Source: Asparagopsis taxiformis (Eukaryota > Rhodophyta > Florideophyceae > Bonnemaisoniales > Bonnemaisoniaceae). Taken from it: DNA of 64,000 nucleotides. Below the pieces are notes generated by a model. That model did not search any database. It was not told the origin of the DNA and was given only the letters and a program-made list of their open reading frames with translations. The position numbers were made by a program, and so were the translations under genes. The stretch lies in the NCBI GenBank assembly GCA_030407315.1, contig JALQPE010002358.1, positions 124,001 to 188,000 of the forward strand, given 5' to 3'. Shown here piece after piece: positions 10,297 to 22,629 of the stretch (within the stretch, counting starts at the first letter, position 1; every line of letters starts with the position of its first letter).

Positions 10297-13200
10297 GCCT
10301 TCGCAGACAGCGATGGTATCCAATATATCGTTCCCCCTGCTTTGGAAGGTCATCAAGTTTTAAGTACTGTTGAAGATGAAGTCGTTTCCGTGCCATGCAG
10401 CGAGAACGCGACCAGGGGGCCTACTCATGACATCGAAACTGATAGAAGAGGAGGTTCCGAACATTATCCTGGCCATATTGATGAAGATGATACACATCCA
10501 GAATTTAATCATGTGTGTGCTGAAGATGAAGACCTTCTTCTACAAGAAATGACACAATCGAAGCTTCTCCTCTCGTCCCCTTTCATCGAGGATACCTCGA
10601 ATCCGCTCAAGGCACGCCAATATATGACGCAATGGACAACTCTGTATGCAGTAGCGAAGTTGACCGGATCCACGAAATGCACTGCCGCAGATCTGAATGA
10701 AAATCGCGTTTTGTTCGATTTCGCAAGGAAGGGTTCAACTGAAAAGCACGTTCCGAAAGGGCTACCTCATTATTCTACGATCACCCGAAAAGTTAGACCA
10801 TGGCTATTCTTCAACTCCTGGTTGCGTTCGGAAACGGTGTATTTCCCCGTGAATGTAGACCGCAGTGCAGCACGTATGGCATCTCAGGCCATTTTGCGAA
10901 GAAGCAAGATTGAACAGAACACCGCTGGCCAAACTGCACCAGTACTAATCGTTCCACCAAGTGAATACGCCCGAGAAGACATATCTACTCCAGAACTGTT
11001 CGATCTTGCCTGGCGCCATAACGTAGCCTCCAAGTCATTCGAATCTGATGGGGTACCAACTATACATGGAAACATATATACGTCGAATCTGGGGAAATTC
11101 AGAGAGCGCTTCGTGAAAGGACAAAACCACTCTCTCAGTGCTGAGGAGATGGATGGTACACCCATCACTGCTTTCGGGGGTGGTACTGTCCAGGTCCGAG
11201 TTACCACTGGTCAACAAGCCAACCATCTGGACCCTAGAGCCGCCTCCTGCTTTCAGAAGAAATCAATTTCCTCCAACTCAGATTCTTTCGTGGCTTTCAC
11301 GTCCTCTTCATGGGTGAACAACAGTAAGGCCTCTGATCAGCAGCAGTCCGTTTCTCCCCACTCCTTCGGGCCTGGTTTGGTACTCCGCAAAAAGTCCTTT
11401 GAGCAATTCGCTCGACCTGGAGATCATCTCACACTTTTATCTCCTGCTTCAGGATGTAACTTTACGTATACTACTGGGCAGCCTTTCATCGTCAGTCTTA
11501 TAGTCAGCTCTCCGGGTCCCCCGTCTCCATCTCGCAAACTCATGTTATTCATCAATTCTGAAGGACTTTACACTAATATCGGTGGCAGTCGTGCGATTAA
11601 CAATGTCATTTTATTGAGTCAGGGCACGAATACCCTTCCCTGCCATCCGACAAGTATCCGTGGTGTTCTCGACTGTGGCACCACATACTATGTCTACCCT
11701 TTTCTTTTGTACTGCGATGACTTCAATGAGGCCTCTGGTAAGAGTGGTAGTGCTGGAGGATGTTATATGATCCCCATGGGGCTGCCCCTGGACTGTCGCC
11801 GGAATAGTTCTGCAGTGCGTATTATCGGTGTCACTGGTCCCGGTGTAAGTACAAACCATATTCTTCGACATATCTCTCGCGACATAATCCAGGGATGTAC
11901 GACTGGTTTCCATGACGTAGATCCAGAGGGTAACGATTGCATCATTTTCCTGGACTTTGTCGGTTTTGTATCAGACTATCCCGCATGTTCCCATGTTCTC
12001 GATGTCATGGGACACAATGCAGATTGTCCATGCCACTTGTGTTTCTTCGTCAGAGGAGGTAAACACGGGAAACATTCACAGTTCGGGTACGACACCAGTC
12101 TTCATTCTAGTTCGGATTCTCTATTCCGTACTTCAGAGAGAACTCAGGCAGTTCAGTCATCACAAAGTACGGTGAGCATCATGAAATACCTGGGAATGAG
12201 GAAAGTGCAAAGCGCTACTGAAACTCCAATGCTTCTTATAGAGCAACTGCTTGATGAAACTAGGTCTAAAGGCCTCGTTCCATCTGGCACACCCCTTGGT
12301 ATGGATTCTGTGAGCATCCCTGTTGTTCCCGCTATTATTGATTCATACCGTTCCACATTTATTGGGATCGACCACCTCCTCCAAGGGCTTGCTAAGGATG
12401 CCCTGGACTATGCTTTTTCGTGCCTGCCTAGTGATGGTAGTAGAAGGATGGCAGAAAGTTTTTATGGTAGATGCCCTTCACGTCCTAGGTCTCACTAACC
12501 AGAAGAGGATATATAACTTCACCTCGGGTGAAACAAATACAATGGGAATCTCGGACAGATTTGCTTTACTTCTAGTCGCAGATCACTGTTTTGGGTTGGC
12601 TCTGAGCTTCCAGTCCGGGGAGTCTTCAGAAGGCTCTGGAGCAAGGTCTATCCGAGCTTCCGAGAAGCAAAGAGAACTTTCCCTAGAACTTGTTCGATTG
12701 CTATCCTCAATCGCCGCAGCTACTTATTTTATACCTCGTGTCGATATTGACGGCATAGAGTCAGTACAGAGCGCGACCGGACTATCGGCAGCTAAGCGTT
12801 TTCGAAAACTGCAACAGCTTTCGAAAGATTATGCAAAACGTGTAGATGACCTGCTCGTAACCGTTCCTCCGAGAAAAAGGAGTACGGTACCATCAAAGAA
12901 AAGAAAACTGAAAGGAGACGGCTCTGTGGTAATTGACGCCGACCAAAATGAAGTTGAACAGAAGACTACGGGATTCAGGGCAAGGAAGCTTTTGGACAAT
13001 AAGCCAAACTTGCATAGACTCATTGAAGCTTTCGAACACACGGTTCCTCTACTCAACCATGCTCGTCAGGTGGCTGAACTTTCCTTCGAAGCAACCCACC
13101 AACAGATGAAAAGAGGACTTGAACGTTCGGGAGGTGCTGACAGGCAGTTGGATGCAATGATGGCTGCACTTGGAAACCACTGGAAGGGAAGGCTCAACCT

Positions 13201-14032
13201 GGCTCTCAACAATTTTTCAAATGCGCCACCAACTTCTGTTCAGCGAGATATCTCGAAACGATTCCTTCTCCGGGTCTTGTTCGGACGCGACCATTGTAAA
13301 TCGATGGAGGATATCCCAGCAAGCACTCTACATGATCTTCGGCAGGACCCACTTCTCGAACATCTCAGGAAGTCTTCTCTCCCATGCTTCTCATCTCCTT
13401 TTTCATATTACTTTTGGTCTCCTGTGCGTTCCATATCAACCCAGCAGGACTTCACCTGTGGGCACAATTCAGATACTTTACACATTTCTGGAATACTTTG
13501 CAAAGGTGCTCGACTTATTTCTATGCACCCTGCTTGCTCCACACCATTCTCTGGTACATCTAGAGAGTTTTTCAAGTGTCATGAAATAGCTTCCGGGTGT
13601 GTTGTACAAGCTTGCTACTCGAATTTGCTAAATTCTAAGATCTTACAGAAGACTTCTTCACCCTCCTTCTGGGCTGTAGATACTGTCTTCGAACCGGCTT
13701 CGGGACAAGAACACGTCCTACCTCATCTCTCTACGAAGGACAGATCTTCCGGCGGAATTAATCCTCTATCTTATGCAATTGTGTATTGTGTTTCCAAGAA
13801 TAACTCCGATAATTCTAGTTTTACTGTGAATAGGGATTCAGGTTCCTGGTTCCTCCCTCTTACATCCGGGGTTCGAAAGGTTGGCTTGCTGCACAACTGC
13901 ACTCCGTCACTTTGCAAAGTGGACAACAGGAGTGGAAGAGGAGGGATAACGCACGGTGGTCCTTCTTTCACAGAAGGAGGTTCTTTCTCTTTCATTACCA
14001 GAGCGGATGGTTATCCGCCAAGGACAGCGTAG
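10297..14032 (+). pseudogene. DDE transposase of a large DNA transposon, body of the gene, one frame break
   Basis: This continues the ORF begun at 3573. Frame 1 runs to 12498 and frame 2 takes over near 12459-12463, where a T5 run sits between AESF and the downstream MVDALHVLG; one T fewer joins the frames. Recognisable parts are a DYPAC...HNADCPCHLC zinc-knuckle-like insertion (about 11960-12050), an IGIDHLLQGLAKDAL segment comparable to the LHLGISK motif of the transposase at 58.6-61.7 kb, and a long helical region HTVPLLNHARQVAELSFE with KRGLER. This layout resembles CACTA/Plavaka- or KDZ-type transposases; I cannot assign one with certainty. The gene is broken twice, by copia and by the frame change. 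Confidence 0.6.
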
Positions 14033-14290
14033 AAATCTATGAAATTGTGTATTCGGTTTGGTTCGTCCTGTCAGAATGCTTTTTCTTGGATTCACTCATT
14101 CCTGTTCTACAGATACTACTTTTTGTACTTCTCCAGCCGAATATATGACTTTATTCCTTTCCGCACTCGTAAACTTGCACCTGTTTGTCGCTAGACTACT
14201 TCCCTATCCTTTTCCGACGTATTTATTCCCCAGTCTACCTTCAGCTTCCTGATCCATTCGTTGAACTACCGTCAACCTGAACCAGCTGTG

Positions 14291-14397
14291 CTGCAGTAAA
14301 AAGTGATCTACCAAATGCATCTTCCTAGATCACTTCTTACTGCAGTAAAAAATGATCTACCAAATGCATCTTCCTAGATCACTTTTTACTGCAGTAA
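14291..14397. repeat. Two tandem hairpins at right side of DNA transposon
   Basis: Two ~55-bp hairpin units overlap at CTGCAG (14291-14345 and 14340-14394). Each has arms GTAAAAA(G/A)TGATCTA and TAGATCACTT(C/T)TTAC around CCAAATGCATCTTC. The core matches the hairpin at 3138-3240, so together they probably mark the two ends of the transposon (~11.3 kb, ~4.8 kb without copia). Confidence 0.65.
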
Positions 14398-14949
14398 CTA
14401 GTCATTTTTTTCTAATTTTTCATCATTGGCTCCTTAGCCTGCAATACACGTTTCCGCTCAAAAGCGTGCAGCTATACGCCAGTGTTCTAGTTCATGACGT
14501 GTCCATGACGTGTCCATCTCGAGTCCATGCCGTGTCCATGAATCATCAATGATTTGTCTCTGATTTGTCAGTACGAAAAGCGCGCGCTTTCTCACTACGC
14601 AAGTGAAATACGCGACCTCTGGGCTCACTCTGCAGCAGTATTTAAGGCTTGCGTCACGCTAAGCGCTATCGTCATCGCCTGTCGCATGGAGCACACCACC
14701 TACGCAGGATGGGGTCGCGGTGTGCAATCGCATCCCTACGGATGTGGTTCCGCCCCGCGGCCTCATCCTTCGATAAGGTTTTCCAGCTCATTTAGTCTTT
14801 TATCCATTCCTCCCACTCTCTTTTTCTGCGGTTCTTCGTTGTTCTTCTGCTAACGTACTTTGCTGCCTTTCCTACTTTCTGTTTCGTCTTTCTCCAGGGC
14901 TACTGTCATTACTACGTTTTCTAACTTCTAATCGATCTTTTGGCATACC

Positions 14950-15172
14950 GTTTCTAGCACTAACCACTGTGTCATCCACTTCTTTCCATCTATGTGCCAG
15001 CAGAAGTTTCTGGGTTCTCTACAATCCGCTTACTCAAGCTGTGGCTCCACTATCAACGGTATGTTCTCTCGCTTCTAATCATGCTTCTAGCGTTGATGAA
15101 ATTACATTCCTAGCACTAACCATTGATTCATCTATTCTTTTCCTTCCAGGTGCCAACAGAAATTTCTGGCTT
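14950..15172 (+). repeat. Diverged direct repeat with splice-like sequence
   Basis: A ~70-bp block beginning TCTAGCACTAACCA and ending with GTGCCA(G/A)CAGAA(G/A)TTTCTGG occurs at about 14953-15020 and 15109-15173. The second copy contains TTCCTTCCAG before GTGCC, and between the copies is ACGGTATGT, so the area could hold exon-intron structure of an unrecognised transcript. Confidence 0.4.
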
Positions 15173-15535
15173 CCCCTCATCTCTCTTTTCATGCCTATAT
15201 GTATTTGTAGTTACTTTATGTAGAGCTAGTGTTTTGCCGTTTAGTATCTGCCATTGTGGCATAGTTCATAGTTCCGTAGTGCAGTGTACAGATGATCTTC
15301 ATGTCGTTAAACTTTTGGCGTTAGCTGCCCATTTACCTATTCCATATCCACTACACCATATCGTAAATCTTGCGTGCCCGCTACTGGCTGCACCCTAGTC
15401 TAATTCTTTATCCCTATCCAGATTTCCATTCTTCCTAGATATCGTTTCAGTCAGACCTATCCGTCCTGCAGTTTCTCCGCAAAAGTGCGATGTGACGCCC
15501 ATTCTACCTTTCAGTTTCTACCCAGAGCGCCCACC

Positions 15536-15740
15536 GGTATAACCACTCTACCCAGTGGACATGGACCACGCCCACCCGACAGTACAACTACTCTACCCAG
15601 TGGACATGGACCACGCCTACCCGACGGTACAACTACTCTACCCAGTGGACATGGACCACGCCCACCCGACGGTACAACTACTCTACCCAGTAAACATGGT
15701 CCACGCCAACCCGACGGTACAACCACTACATCCAGTGGAA
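15536..15740 (+). repeat. 45-bp minisatellite, about 4.5 units
   Basis: Units start at 15536, 15581, 15626, 15671 and 15716. The 45-bp period keeps one frame open with repeat peptide MDHAHPTVQLLYPVD; I see no wider coding context. Confidence 0.85.
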
Positions 15741-16598
15741 GTGAACCGTACCCATTACAGTGCTCCACGGTGGAATAATTCCAGTGTCACGAGCAGGTGT
15801 GACAATAGAATATATCCGTGCTTTACACAGTACTGTAGTTTGGAAACTAACCGCGCTTTGCCTTGGGCCGCACATGCCCAGTCAATGGTCCCTTTCCAAA
15901 TTATCGTTTGGCCAGTTCCACAAGTCAGCTTGGTCACGTCCCATGAGCAAAAAGTCACCTACTCTGGAATTATTCCAATGAATACAATAATCATACTTTG
16001 GTCACCGTCCATTCAGCGAGTGCTGCTTACGCCTGGTTTCAGACACCGGAGTGTCACGGTGTGCCCATTATATTTTATAGTTTATTTCTACGAATCGCTC
16101 TGCACCTTCCACCACATATCGCAGTCACGGTGCACCCCATATCTAACTATACCCATATACAGTACTGGTTCCATTCCAACAGTCCGTGCCTGCGTGACTT
16201 GGCCCGTTCTAGTCAACCCGCCGTCCTGCTCATATATGGACGTGGTTCATTTCCATCCCTACGTGTCCTTCCGTACATGGTTCAGCCATCACCTCACGGC
16301 CACACCATAGTTCTGCTTGGTTCCTGCCTACTGTAAAACAAAATCGCCGTGTTGGTCTCAGCCCATGATTTTTTTACATTTTTTTCGATGGGCCTTATCC
16401 AAACGTTGGGGATGGGCGTTCCGCTAAAATATGGTGACTAGTTCTACTGTACAATACGGCATTTTCCATGGAATATTCTCTATATTTGCTTATGCTGTGT
16501 ACCTGTTCTCGCAATTGCAGTAAGGCTGGCATTTTCCGCCTGCAGAGTCTTCACCTTAGCCTCCAACGCAACTATCTCCGTGGTGAGCGCCTTGTTTG

Positions 16599-17396
16599 CT
16601 ATGTCCTGGCTAAACACTTTTTTTCCAGCTCCGCGATCTTCTTCTTCTGCGCATTGATGCGACTCGCCATTAAATCGATGGATTCCGGCGGATGCAACCT
16701 CTCTGCCCTCACCGTCCCCCCATCTCGCACGCTATCGGGAATATGATGTCCTCCATCGCCAATAGCCTGACGTCGCGGGGGCGTTACGCGCATATTTGGC
16801 ACCAATGACAGTCTGTTGTGACGAGGCCCGCACTCCGGCTGCTCTCTCCCCTCAGTACCACCTGACCGCCGATGATAGTTGGCATCCTGTGAACGTTGCT
16901 CAGAAACAACATCCCTTGCCGCTATCCTCGGGTCCCTGACTGCATTACCTGCTGGGGCTGATGTACTCGGCATAGTTGGCGCAGTGGGGGTCACAGCCTC
17001 CAGTGTCTCGGGAACCCCCGGCTGGGACTCCGTCTGCAGCACCTCCGCATCTGCCGACCCGGGAGGAACTACCTTTGCCATAGCACTCTGCCGCAATTCC
17101 AACATGTTTTGAGCCACTATCATGTCATCATCATGATGTTCACTGTCCCTGCGAGCACGCTTGCCTCGGTCAAGCTCCATCTCTCTCCGCGCCGTTCCTC
17201 CTTCCTCACTTTCTCGCTGCGGATCCCCAGTTCTGCGCCGGTCCGTCTTGCGACTACCGGACCGCGGTTCAATGCTGCCGGTAGGCCCAGACCGCTTCTT
17301 CGCACGGGATTGTCGGGCACTCGATACAGCAGCTGCTGACCGGGTTTTCTGGAGGCCCGGAGGCTTTGGAGCTTTCTTCGCAATACGCGGCGGCAT
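16599..17396 (-). CDS. Basic, disordered protein with C-terminal coiled coil; 3' end frame-broken
   Basis: ATG at 17396. The first ~240 residues are Arg/Pro/Ser-rich, with several basic clusters suitable as nuclear localisation signals, and end in a charged helix (KKKIAELEKK). The called frame stops at 16599 right after a 7-base A-run (16618-16624, minus strand). In the next frame a heptad-like Leu/Val/Ile series (LTTEIVALEAKVKTLQAEN) continues to about 16500, where a GGTAC donor-like sequence occurs. One base more in the run would give a single basic-coiled-coil protein, bZIP-like in outline. No family recognised. It lies just outside the left inverted arm and may be its own gene or element cargo. 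Confidence 0.5.
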   Translation of the reverse strand: MPPRIAKKAPKPPGLQKTRSAAAVSSARQSRAKKRSGPTGSIEPRSGSRKTDRRRTGDPQRESEEGGTARREMELDRGKRARRDSEHHDDDMIVAQNMLELRQSAMAKVVPPGSADAEVLQTESQPGVPETLEAVTPTAPTMPSTSAPAGNAVRDPRIAARDVVSEQRSQDANYHRRSGGTEGREQPECGPRHNRLSLVPNMRVTPPRRQAIGDGGHHIPDSVRDGGTVRAERLHPPESIDLMASRINAQKKKIAELEKKCLART

Positions 17397-17579
17397 AATG
17401 AAGCTTTCCCGGAAGCGATGGAACGATTGAGTTGCACGAGATACAAAAAAGATTGCTGTATAGTGTCGGTAACCACAACGGTCTGCGATGAACGTTCAGG
17501 TCAGGTCAAGTACCGGATAATACGCCAACAGCCCAGATTGTATACGGTAGGCAGTCATCAACAGTATTTAATGAGGTAC

Positions 17580-17905
17580 AATTACAGCTGTCGAGCTAGG
17601 CCGCGAGCACCCCTATGTCCGGAAGACGTCCTGATTTGAATTAAAATTTGGGCTATTCTCAAAAACATGCACATGTGAACATGTTTTTGAGATGGGGGTG
17701 TGCCGTACGGCACTTTCGACCGCCCAAATCGATGTTTTTTGCAATATTTTTTCTGCCCTGAATTGTAGAATTTCTGGGCCGGACAGCAATGCAACTGAGC
17801 TGGACATCCACCGGGCGTCCATTTCAACTTGGTCTTGTATTTTGCATCTGCACGCATAACAGCATCCAAGCAGTCAGGTTCACTGCTCGGACGAAGTGCA
17901 CCTAG
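17580..17905 (+). repeat. R repeat (copy R1), palindrome-rich
   Basis: About 325-bp unit starting AATTACAGCTG and carrying, in order, an inverted repeat CAAAAACATG/CATGTTTTTG (17660-17689), the perfect palindrome GTGCCGTACGGCAC (17700-17713), a GAATTGTAGAATTTC near-palindrome and a GGGCGTCCATTT end. Related copies lie at 21.58-22.35, 26.79-27.32 and 38.13-38.88 kb. R1 lies 80 bp outside the left inverted arm. Confidence 0.8.
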
Positions 17906-18014
17906 AGTGTGAACGATTGGTTTCTGACAGGCGAGTACTGCTCAATAGGTTTCACCCTGGACTAATGGTGGCTGGACATGCTGCATTATATGATATACTT
18001 CAACTCTGGAACGT

Positions 18015-18025
18015 AGCTTTATTTG
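18015..18025 (-). terminator. Polyadenylation-like signal downstream of left SET gene
   Basis: Minus strand reads CAAATAAAGC about 35 nt past the stop codon; the right-arm counterpart is at 42453-42462. Consistent with AATAAA. Confidence 0.4.
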
Positions 18026-18054
18026 TAGTCGAAATGAAAACATCTTTCGTAAAC

Positions 18055-21000
18055 CTAATTCCATGCTCTAAACGCTGTCCCATAATGGACGTAGAGCTCC
18101 TGCCCTGGACGGGTATCGCGGATTGCACGTACTACAATGATCTTCGGATTTTCTAGGTCCTTCGCCTTGAGCTTCTTCCCCGTCGAACCGCTGCTGTAGT
18201 TCTCGACAAACTCGACGTTGGCCATCCGCCTGGTGTCTTCCGCCGGAGTGTCCTCACCTCGCAAATACCGCGGGTCGTTGATGAACTGCGCCGAACAGAA
18301 CGGAGCCGGAACAATCCAAATTGGATGCTCGATGTTTTCGTCGTCCTCCGCTGTTGCATACAGCTTGATGGCATACATCAAGAAAGTTTCCTTCGTTATC
18401 GCCATGTGACCCTCTCCGTACGCGAACCTCATCGACTCCTTGCTCATATCAGAGTACACAACAGTTCCGTAGTATGCACATACTTCGTCGCCAACATTAA
18501 ATGTCTGTTCAGCGAAGAGCCCTCTTCCTGCATTTGGATGCTTAATCAGCGATGGTCGAACGCTCAATTTTTCGCAACACAATCGTGTGCCCGCATCACG
18601 CGAGGGTTTTCAGTTTGCAACCAGCGGCGCAGGGAAGGTGGCCAATAATGTACCGGTTTTTTCCATGTGCTCGTGCGACGCAATCGACTCTGGGCACAGC
18701 TGCCAGAGGTACTGCCGAATATATTTCGGGAACCTCTGGTACAGGGGAAGGCCAGGTGGGGGTTCGATGATCCTCCGTTCCCTCTGCGTACGCATCGTGA
18801 CAGAGGGGGACGCCAAGAACTTCTGAGCACTCTGTTTCGCTTCTGTCGTGACCCTCATGTCAGTGTTGTTTGAAAGAATTACACGTGACATGACTGCACA
18901 CAGCTTTGGAAGCGATCGTGCCACACACAATTTTTCCATGTCACTGCCGACGAAAACACGGTGCTCAGGCAAGCTCATAGCTGCTTTTCCCGTTGCGAAA
19001 GTGCCAGAGAATGGATCGACAACAATATCACCAGGCTGTGAATGCTGGCTGATCAACTCCATCATGAGAGCGACGCTCTTCTGCTCTGCACGAACTCTGA
19101 CCGTAGCACCGGTTGTGTTCCTTGTTCGCCACACCATCTCATTCGAATCGATGGCGGGCATATTGATGGTGACGTTGCACCACGCCGGGTACGTGCCGTC
19201 CATGTATCCGTGGTTCCTATAGGCCACCATCTCGCTTCCGGTCTTGAACGGAACACCTCGCTTCCAGAAGTGGATAGCGACCTCTGCCATGTTCATGCGT
19301 TGGTACCTCTTCCGCCCCGGCATTTGATAGAGGTGCCCAGGTAGTCGCACAAACAACAGAGGTACCTCGTCAACGAAAAAAAACTGAATTCCGAACGACG
19401 TCCTCCTCGTCGTCCTCCTCCTCCTCATCCGCACTTTCTTCGCCACTGTGCTGCGATGCTTCGGAGTCCGAATTCATGGACGTAACCTCTTCTTCATCCG
19501 ACCCGTCATCACTGGCAGCAGCATCGGTTGGGCCTTCTGACTGCGGTCCTTTGTACGTTTCCAAGTAATGGAACCATTCGTAGAACTGCAAAACGGAGCA
19601 GAACACGATGCCGTGGCCACCGGGGCGCAACAGCTCGTCAAACACTTCGATGCTAGCCTGCATATCTTCTGCAGTTAGCCTGTCGTACGAAGAGTTGGAA
19701 TCGTTCCTCTTACGACGAACATTGTAGGGCGGATCAGTCAGAATGAGCTGAACGTTGCCCGTGATGGGCACGTGTTCTCGGCTCTCGTCGGCACTGACAA
19801 AATCTTCGAAAGGGACGTCGTACACCCGGCAATACTGACTCATTTTCGAAAGAAAGTCCTTTGCGAGAGCCTGCCCTTCACTTTCCTGCTCTTCTGTCGC
19901 ATGGGGTGACGGTGACGGGGGAGACGGCCCTTGGGCAGTAAGACTGGTCCTCCCAGGTCCAAGTTGAAGCCTGGTTGTGTGTCTTGTCGACGGAACCAAA
20001 CCTCTCCCTCCTGTGTTGCGACGAATGGGAGTGTCATCAACCGGCTTGGGGACCTTTTCTGCGTCCGCGGCTTGTGGTACCGGGCGGAGGACAGCCATAA
20101 CGTCTTCGTCGAGGGTGTCAAAGTACGCTGGCAGCTTGTCCGGATTTCCGCTTGACAAGTATATTTCCAGCGCCCCCCAGCGGTCGGACTCCGGCCAGGT
20201 GTACAGGTCCGGGTTGACGATAAGAAACTGCAACCGGTCGAAGAACTTCCTCATAAGGTCCCTAAATGCACTGTGCTGCGCACTGGTTCTTGTCTCTACT
20301 TTTCCACCATATCCATCAGGATGAGATAGGGGAGCTTTGTCGTGGTAGAGATCTAGCTTCTGCTCCATCGGTGCGAATAGACCTTCATCGAGCACGTCAA
20401 ACCAATGCTCACTGCTGTCGAAAATGATGTACGGCGCCATCAACTCTTCGAAGCTGGAACACTTTGCGGCGAAGGCCACATCGGTCCAAGCATGGTATAA
20501 AACTTGAACCACGTAACAAGCTCGATTAGTGCTTTTCCGATGGGCTGGGACGCGTGCGGCTTCGTTCCCCTCTTCGGCCGCGTCGCCTATTCGGCGACGC
20601 AGCAGGTTCTTGTTGTGATTTCGGATGATAGACAACGCTTGGAAATACATCAATACCTCGAACGTTTCCGGTGGAGCAAGAACGAAGGCGCTTGGTTCCC
20701 CGCGCTGCGGCGCCTGTAGTGGCGAAGGAAGCATGTTACATCCGATAAGGAAGGTCTGCAGCACGATCCCAGAAAGGATGCAGTGCTCAACCCATTGCCC
20801 GATACGCTCATCCTGTCTTGAAATCTCGGCAATCGGTAATGCCAGACGAACAATCTGCTTGGCTCGCTCAACGTTCATCTCTGCCATGACGATTTTGGCA
20901 ACATCCGCCTCGACTCCAGCATTCTTCGAACGACCGCTGAAGGCCATGCTGAGTCGACCTTGCAGCGCCGCAAATTGTTCTTCCGTGCCCTGCGCAACCC

Positions 21001-21253
21001 AAGCGCCAAGGTCCGCGTATGTGAAACCTCCCGGCTTGTCCGTCAAGTCTGCGAAACTTGAGTGGGCGAACAAATCGAGCAAGAGGCGGAGGAAGTCTTT
21101 GCCAGCAAGAGTAGTTTCGCGGGCGGCGCGACCTACGTTTCGACGTGTACCCATGTCACTAGAATCCTCCCAAGGGCTAGCGGGTTCGCGCAGAATTGGC
21201 ACGGTTGCCTCGTCAACGATCGGATTGCTGTTGCGCCTGCGCTTATTCGTCAT
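18055..21253 (-). pseudogene. Left copy of DNA methyltransferase-SET fusion, three homopolymer frame breaks
   Basis: Same gene as 39226-42423 but in three pieces: 21253-19370, 19446-18610 and 18582-18055. Each break falls in a single-base run whose length differs from the right copy: 19376-19383 (8 versus 7), 18657-18662 (6 versus 5), 18568-18572 (5 versus 6). The catalytic motif IV is the canonical DPPYN here, unlike the right copy (DAPYN). Motif I (DPFSGTFATG) and the SET motifs are present. Four substitutions are visible in the SET part relative to the right copy. It is either a recent pseudogene or an intact gene with consensus errors in runs. It is divergent from the ParB-like gene at 22630. 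Confidence 0.75.
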
Positions 21254-21579
21254 AATGGAATGAGTGGAAATTCGGTACAGGATGGCGACCGCTCGGCGAG
21301 ACAGTCAAATTTGACGACGTATCTCGTGACGTTTGCACTCTTTCGTGAGGAACACTGTTTGATATCGAACGGAACAGAGTATACGGGTACACAGCACTGG
21401 AAAGGTCTTGAAACCCGTAACCGGTGTAGGTAATAGGTTGTGACGGATACGTGGTAAAGAAAAATTTTAAAAAGATTGTGATTCCCTGTCTTTGAGTGTT
21501 GTACTGCACGGCCGCCATGGCGGCTGTGACTGCAGTCACATAGGTTGTCACAGGTGCATCACGCTTACCAGGTGAGCGA

Positions 21580-22350
21580 CATCCGGACGGCCACTGGAAA
21601 TGGGGATGTCCAGCTCAGATGCATTGCTGGCCAGACCAGAAATTCTACAATTTCGGGCAGAAAAAATATTGCAGAAAACATCGATTTGGGCGGTCGATTG
21701 TGCCGTACGGCACACCCCCATCTCAAAAACATGTTCACATGTGCATGTTTTCGGGAATAGCCCAAATTTTAATTCAAATCAGGGTGTCTAATTTGGCCAC
21801 AACGGCCCCAGGAACCGGAGCCGCCGCCCCGAGCGGGGTCATCACTGGCTTCTGTAAGCACTAACTGTGAGGCTAAATGGCGCCGAAAGATGGGTCGATT
21901 CCAGGCTTTAAGCCTAAGTTATGCTAGGGTGACATCTTCTTCCGTGTTTCATCATGGTCCCGCCTTACTCCCTCAACACAAACACTACTCACCCATCACG
22001 TTACTCATATTCCGTGCACTTTGTATTAGTAGTGAACCCGCCTGCTTAGTTGCTGCAATGCGTGGATGTAGGCAGCACACGACCAACCTGAAATGGACGT
22101 CCGGTGGATGTCCAGCTCGATTGCACTGCTGGCCAGCCCAGAAATTCTAAAATTTCGGGCACAAAAAATCTTGCAAAAATCAACGATTTGGGCGGGTCGA
22201 TTGTGCCGTACGGCACACCCCCATCTCAAAAACATGTTTACATGTGCATGTTTTTGAGAATAGCCCAAATTTTATCTCAAATCAGGGTGTTCCCCGGATA
22301 AAGGGGTGCTCGCAGCCGCCCCAAAAGCCGCCTAGCTTGGCAGCTGTAAT
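21580..22350 (-). repeat. R-S-R module between the divergent genes, left arm
   Basis: On the minus strand this reads R2 (about 22350-22010), S (about 21980-21790; GACCATGATG... through GGGCCGTTGTGGCCAAATTAGACACC) and R3 (21790-21580). Each R has the GTGCCGTACGGCAC palindrome (22203-22216; 21700-21713). As the only DNA between the methyltransferase and ParB-like start codons it must hold both promoters, and its palindromes are candidate binding sites for the encoded ParB-like protein. Confidence 0.75.
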
Positions 22351-22629
22351 TTTAACACATTACACATCAAGGACACTGCCTGCTTCACGCCACCTCGTCA
22401 GGTTTCGAGAGCCCGACTCGGGCCCGTTCCGAACGGACACTCACATCTCGATTGCCTCTCTTGCATTCCAGCGGTCACGATAGGTGTGTACCTAACAAAA
22501 TTTCGTTTCTATTGTGTTATTATTTCCAGCGATTGGCGTTCACGACCATTCTTCAACGTGAAACATACCATCCACATCACTCCAATACGTCAACGTCAAC
22601 CATCTCTTTTCCTTTCCAGCTCGACAACC

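Larger units (their letters stand above)
14398..16490. other. Repeat-rich region without a supportable gene
   Basis: Pyrimidine-rich DNA containing short tandem CATGACGTGTC motifs (14489-14536), a TATTTAAGG TATA-like box (14638-14648), a duplicated splice-like block (14950-15172) and a 45-bp tandem array (15536-15740). Open frames here have the composition of the repeats, and I do not call them genes. Confidence 0.5.

Noticed and set aside
15555..16310. 251-residue ORF over the 45-bp repeats
   Set aside because: Frame openness is explained by the repeat period; sequence past the repeat has no protein-like conservation I can recognise.
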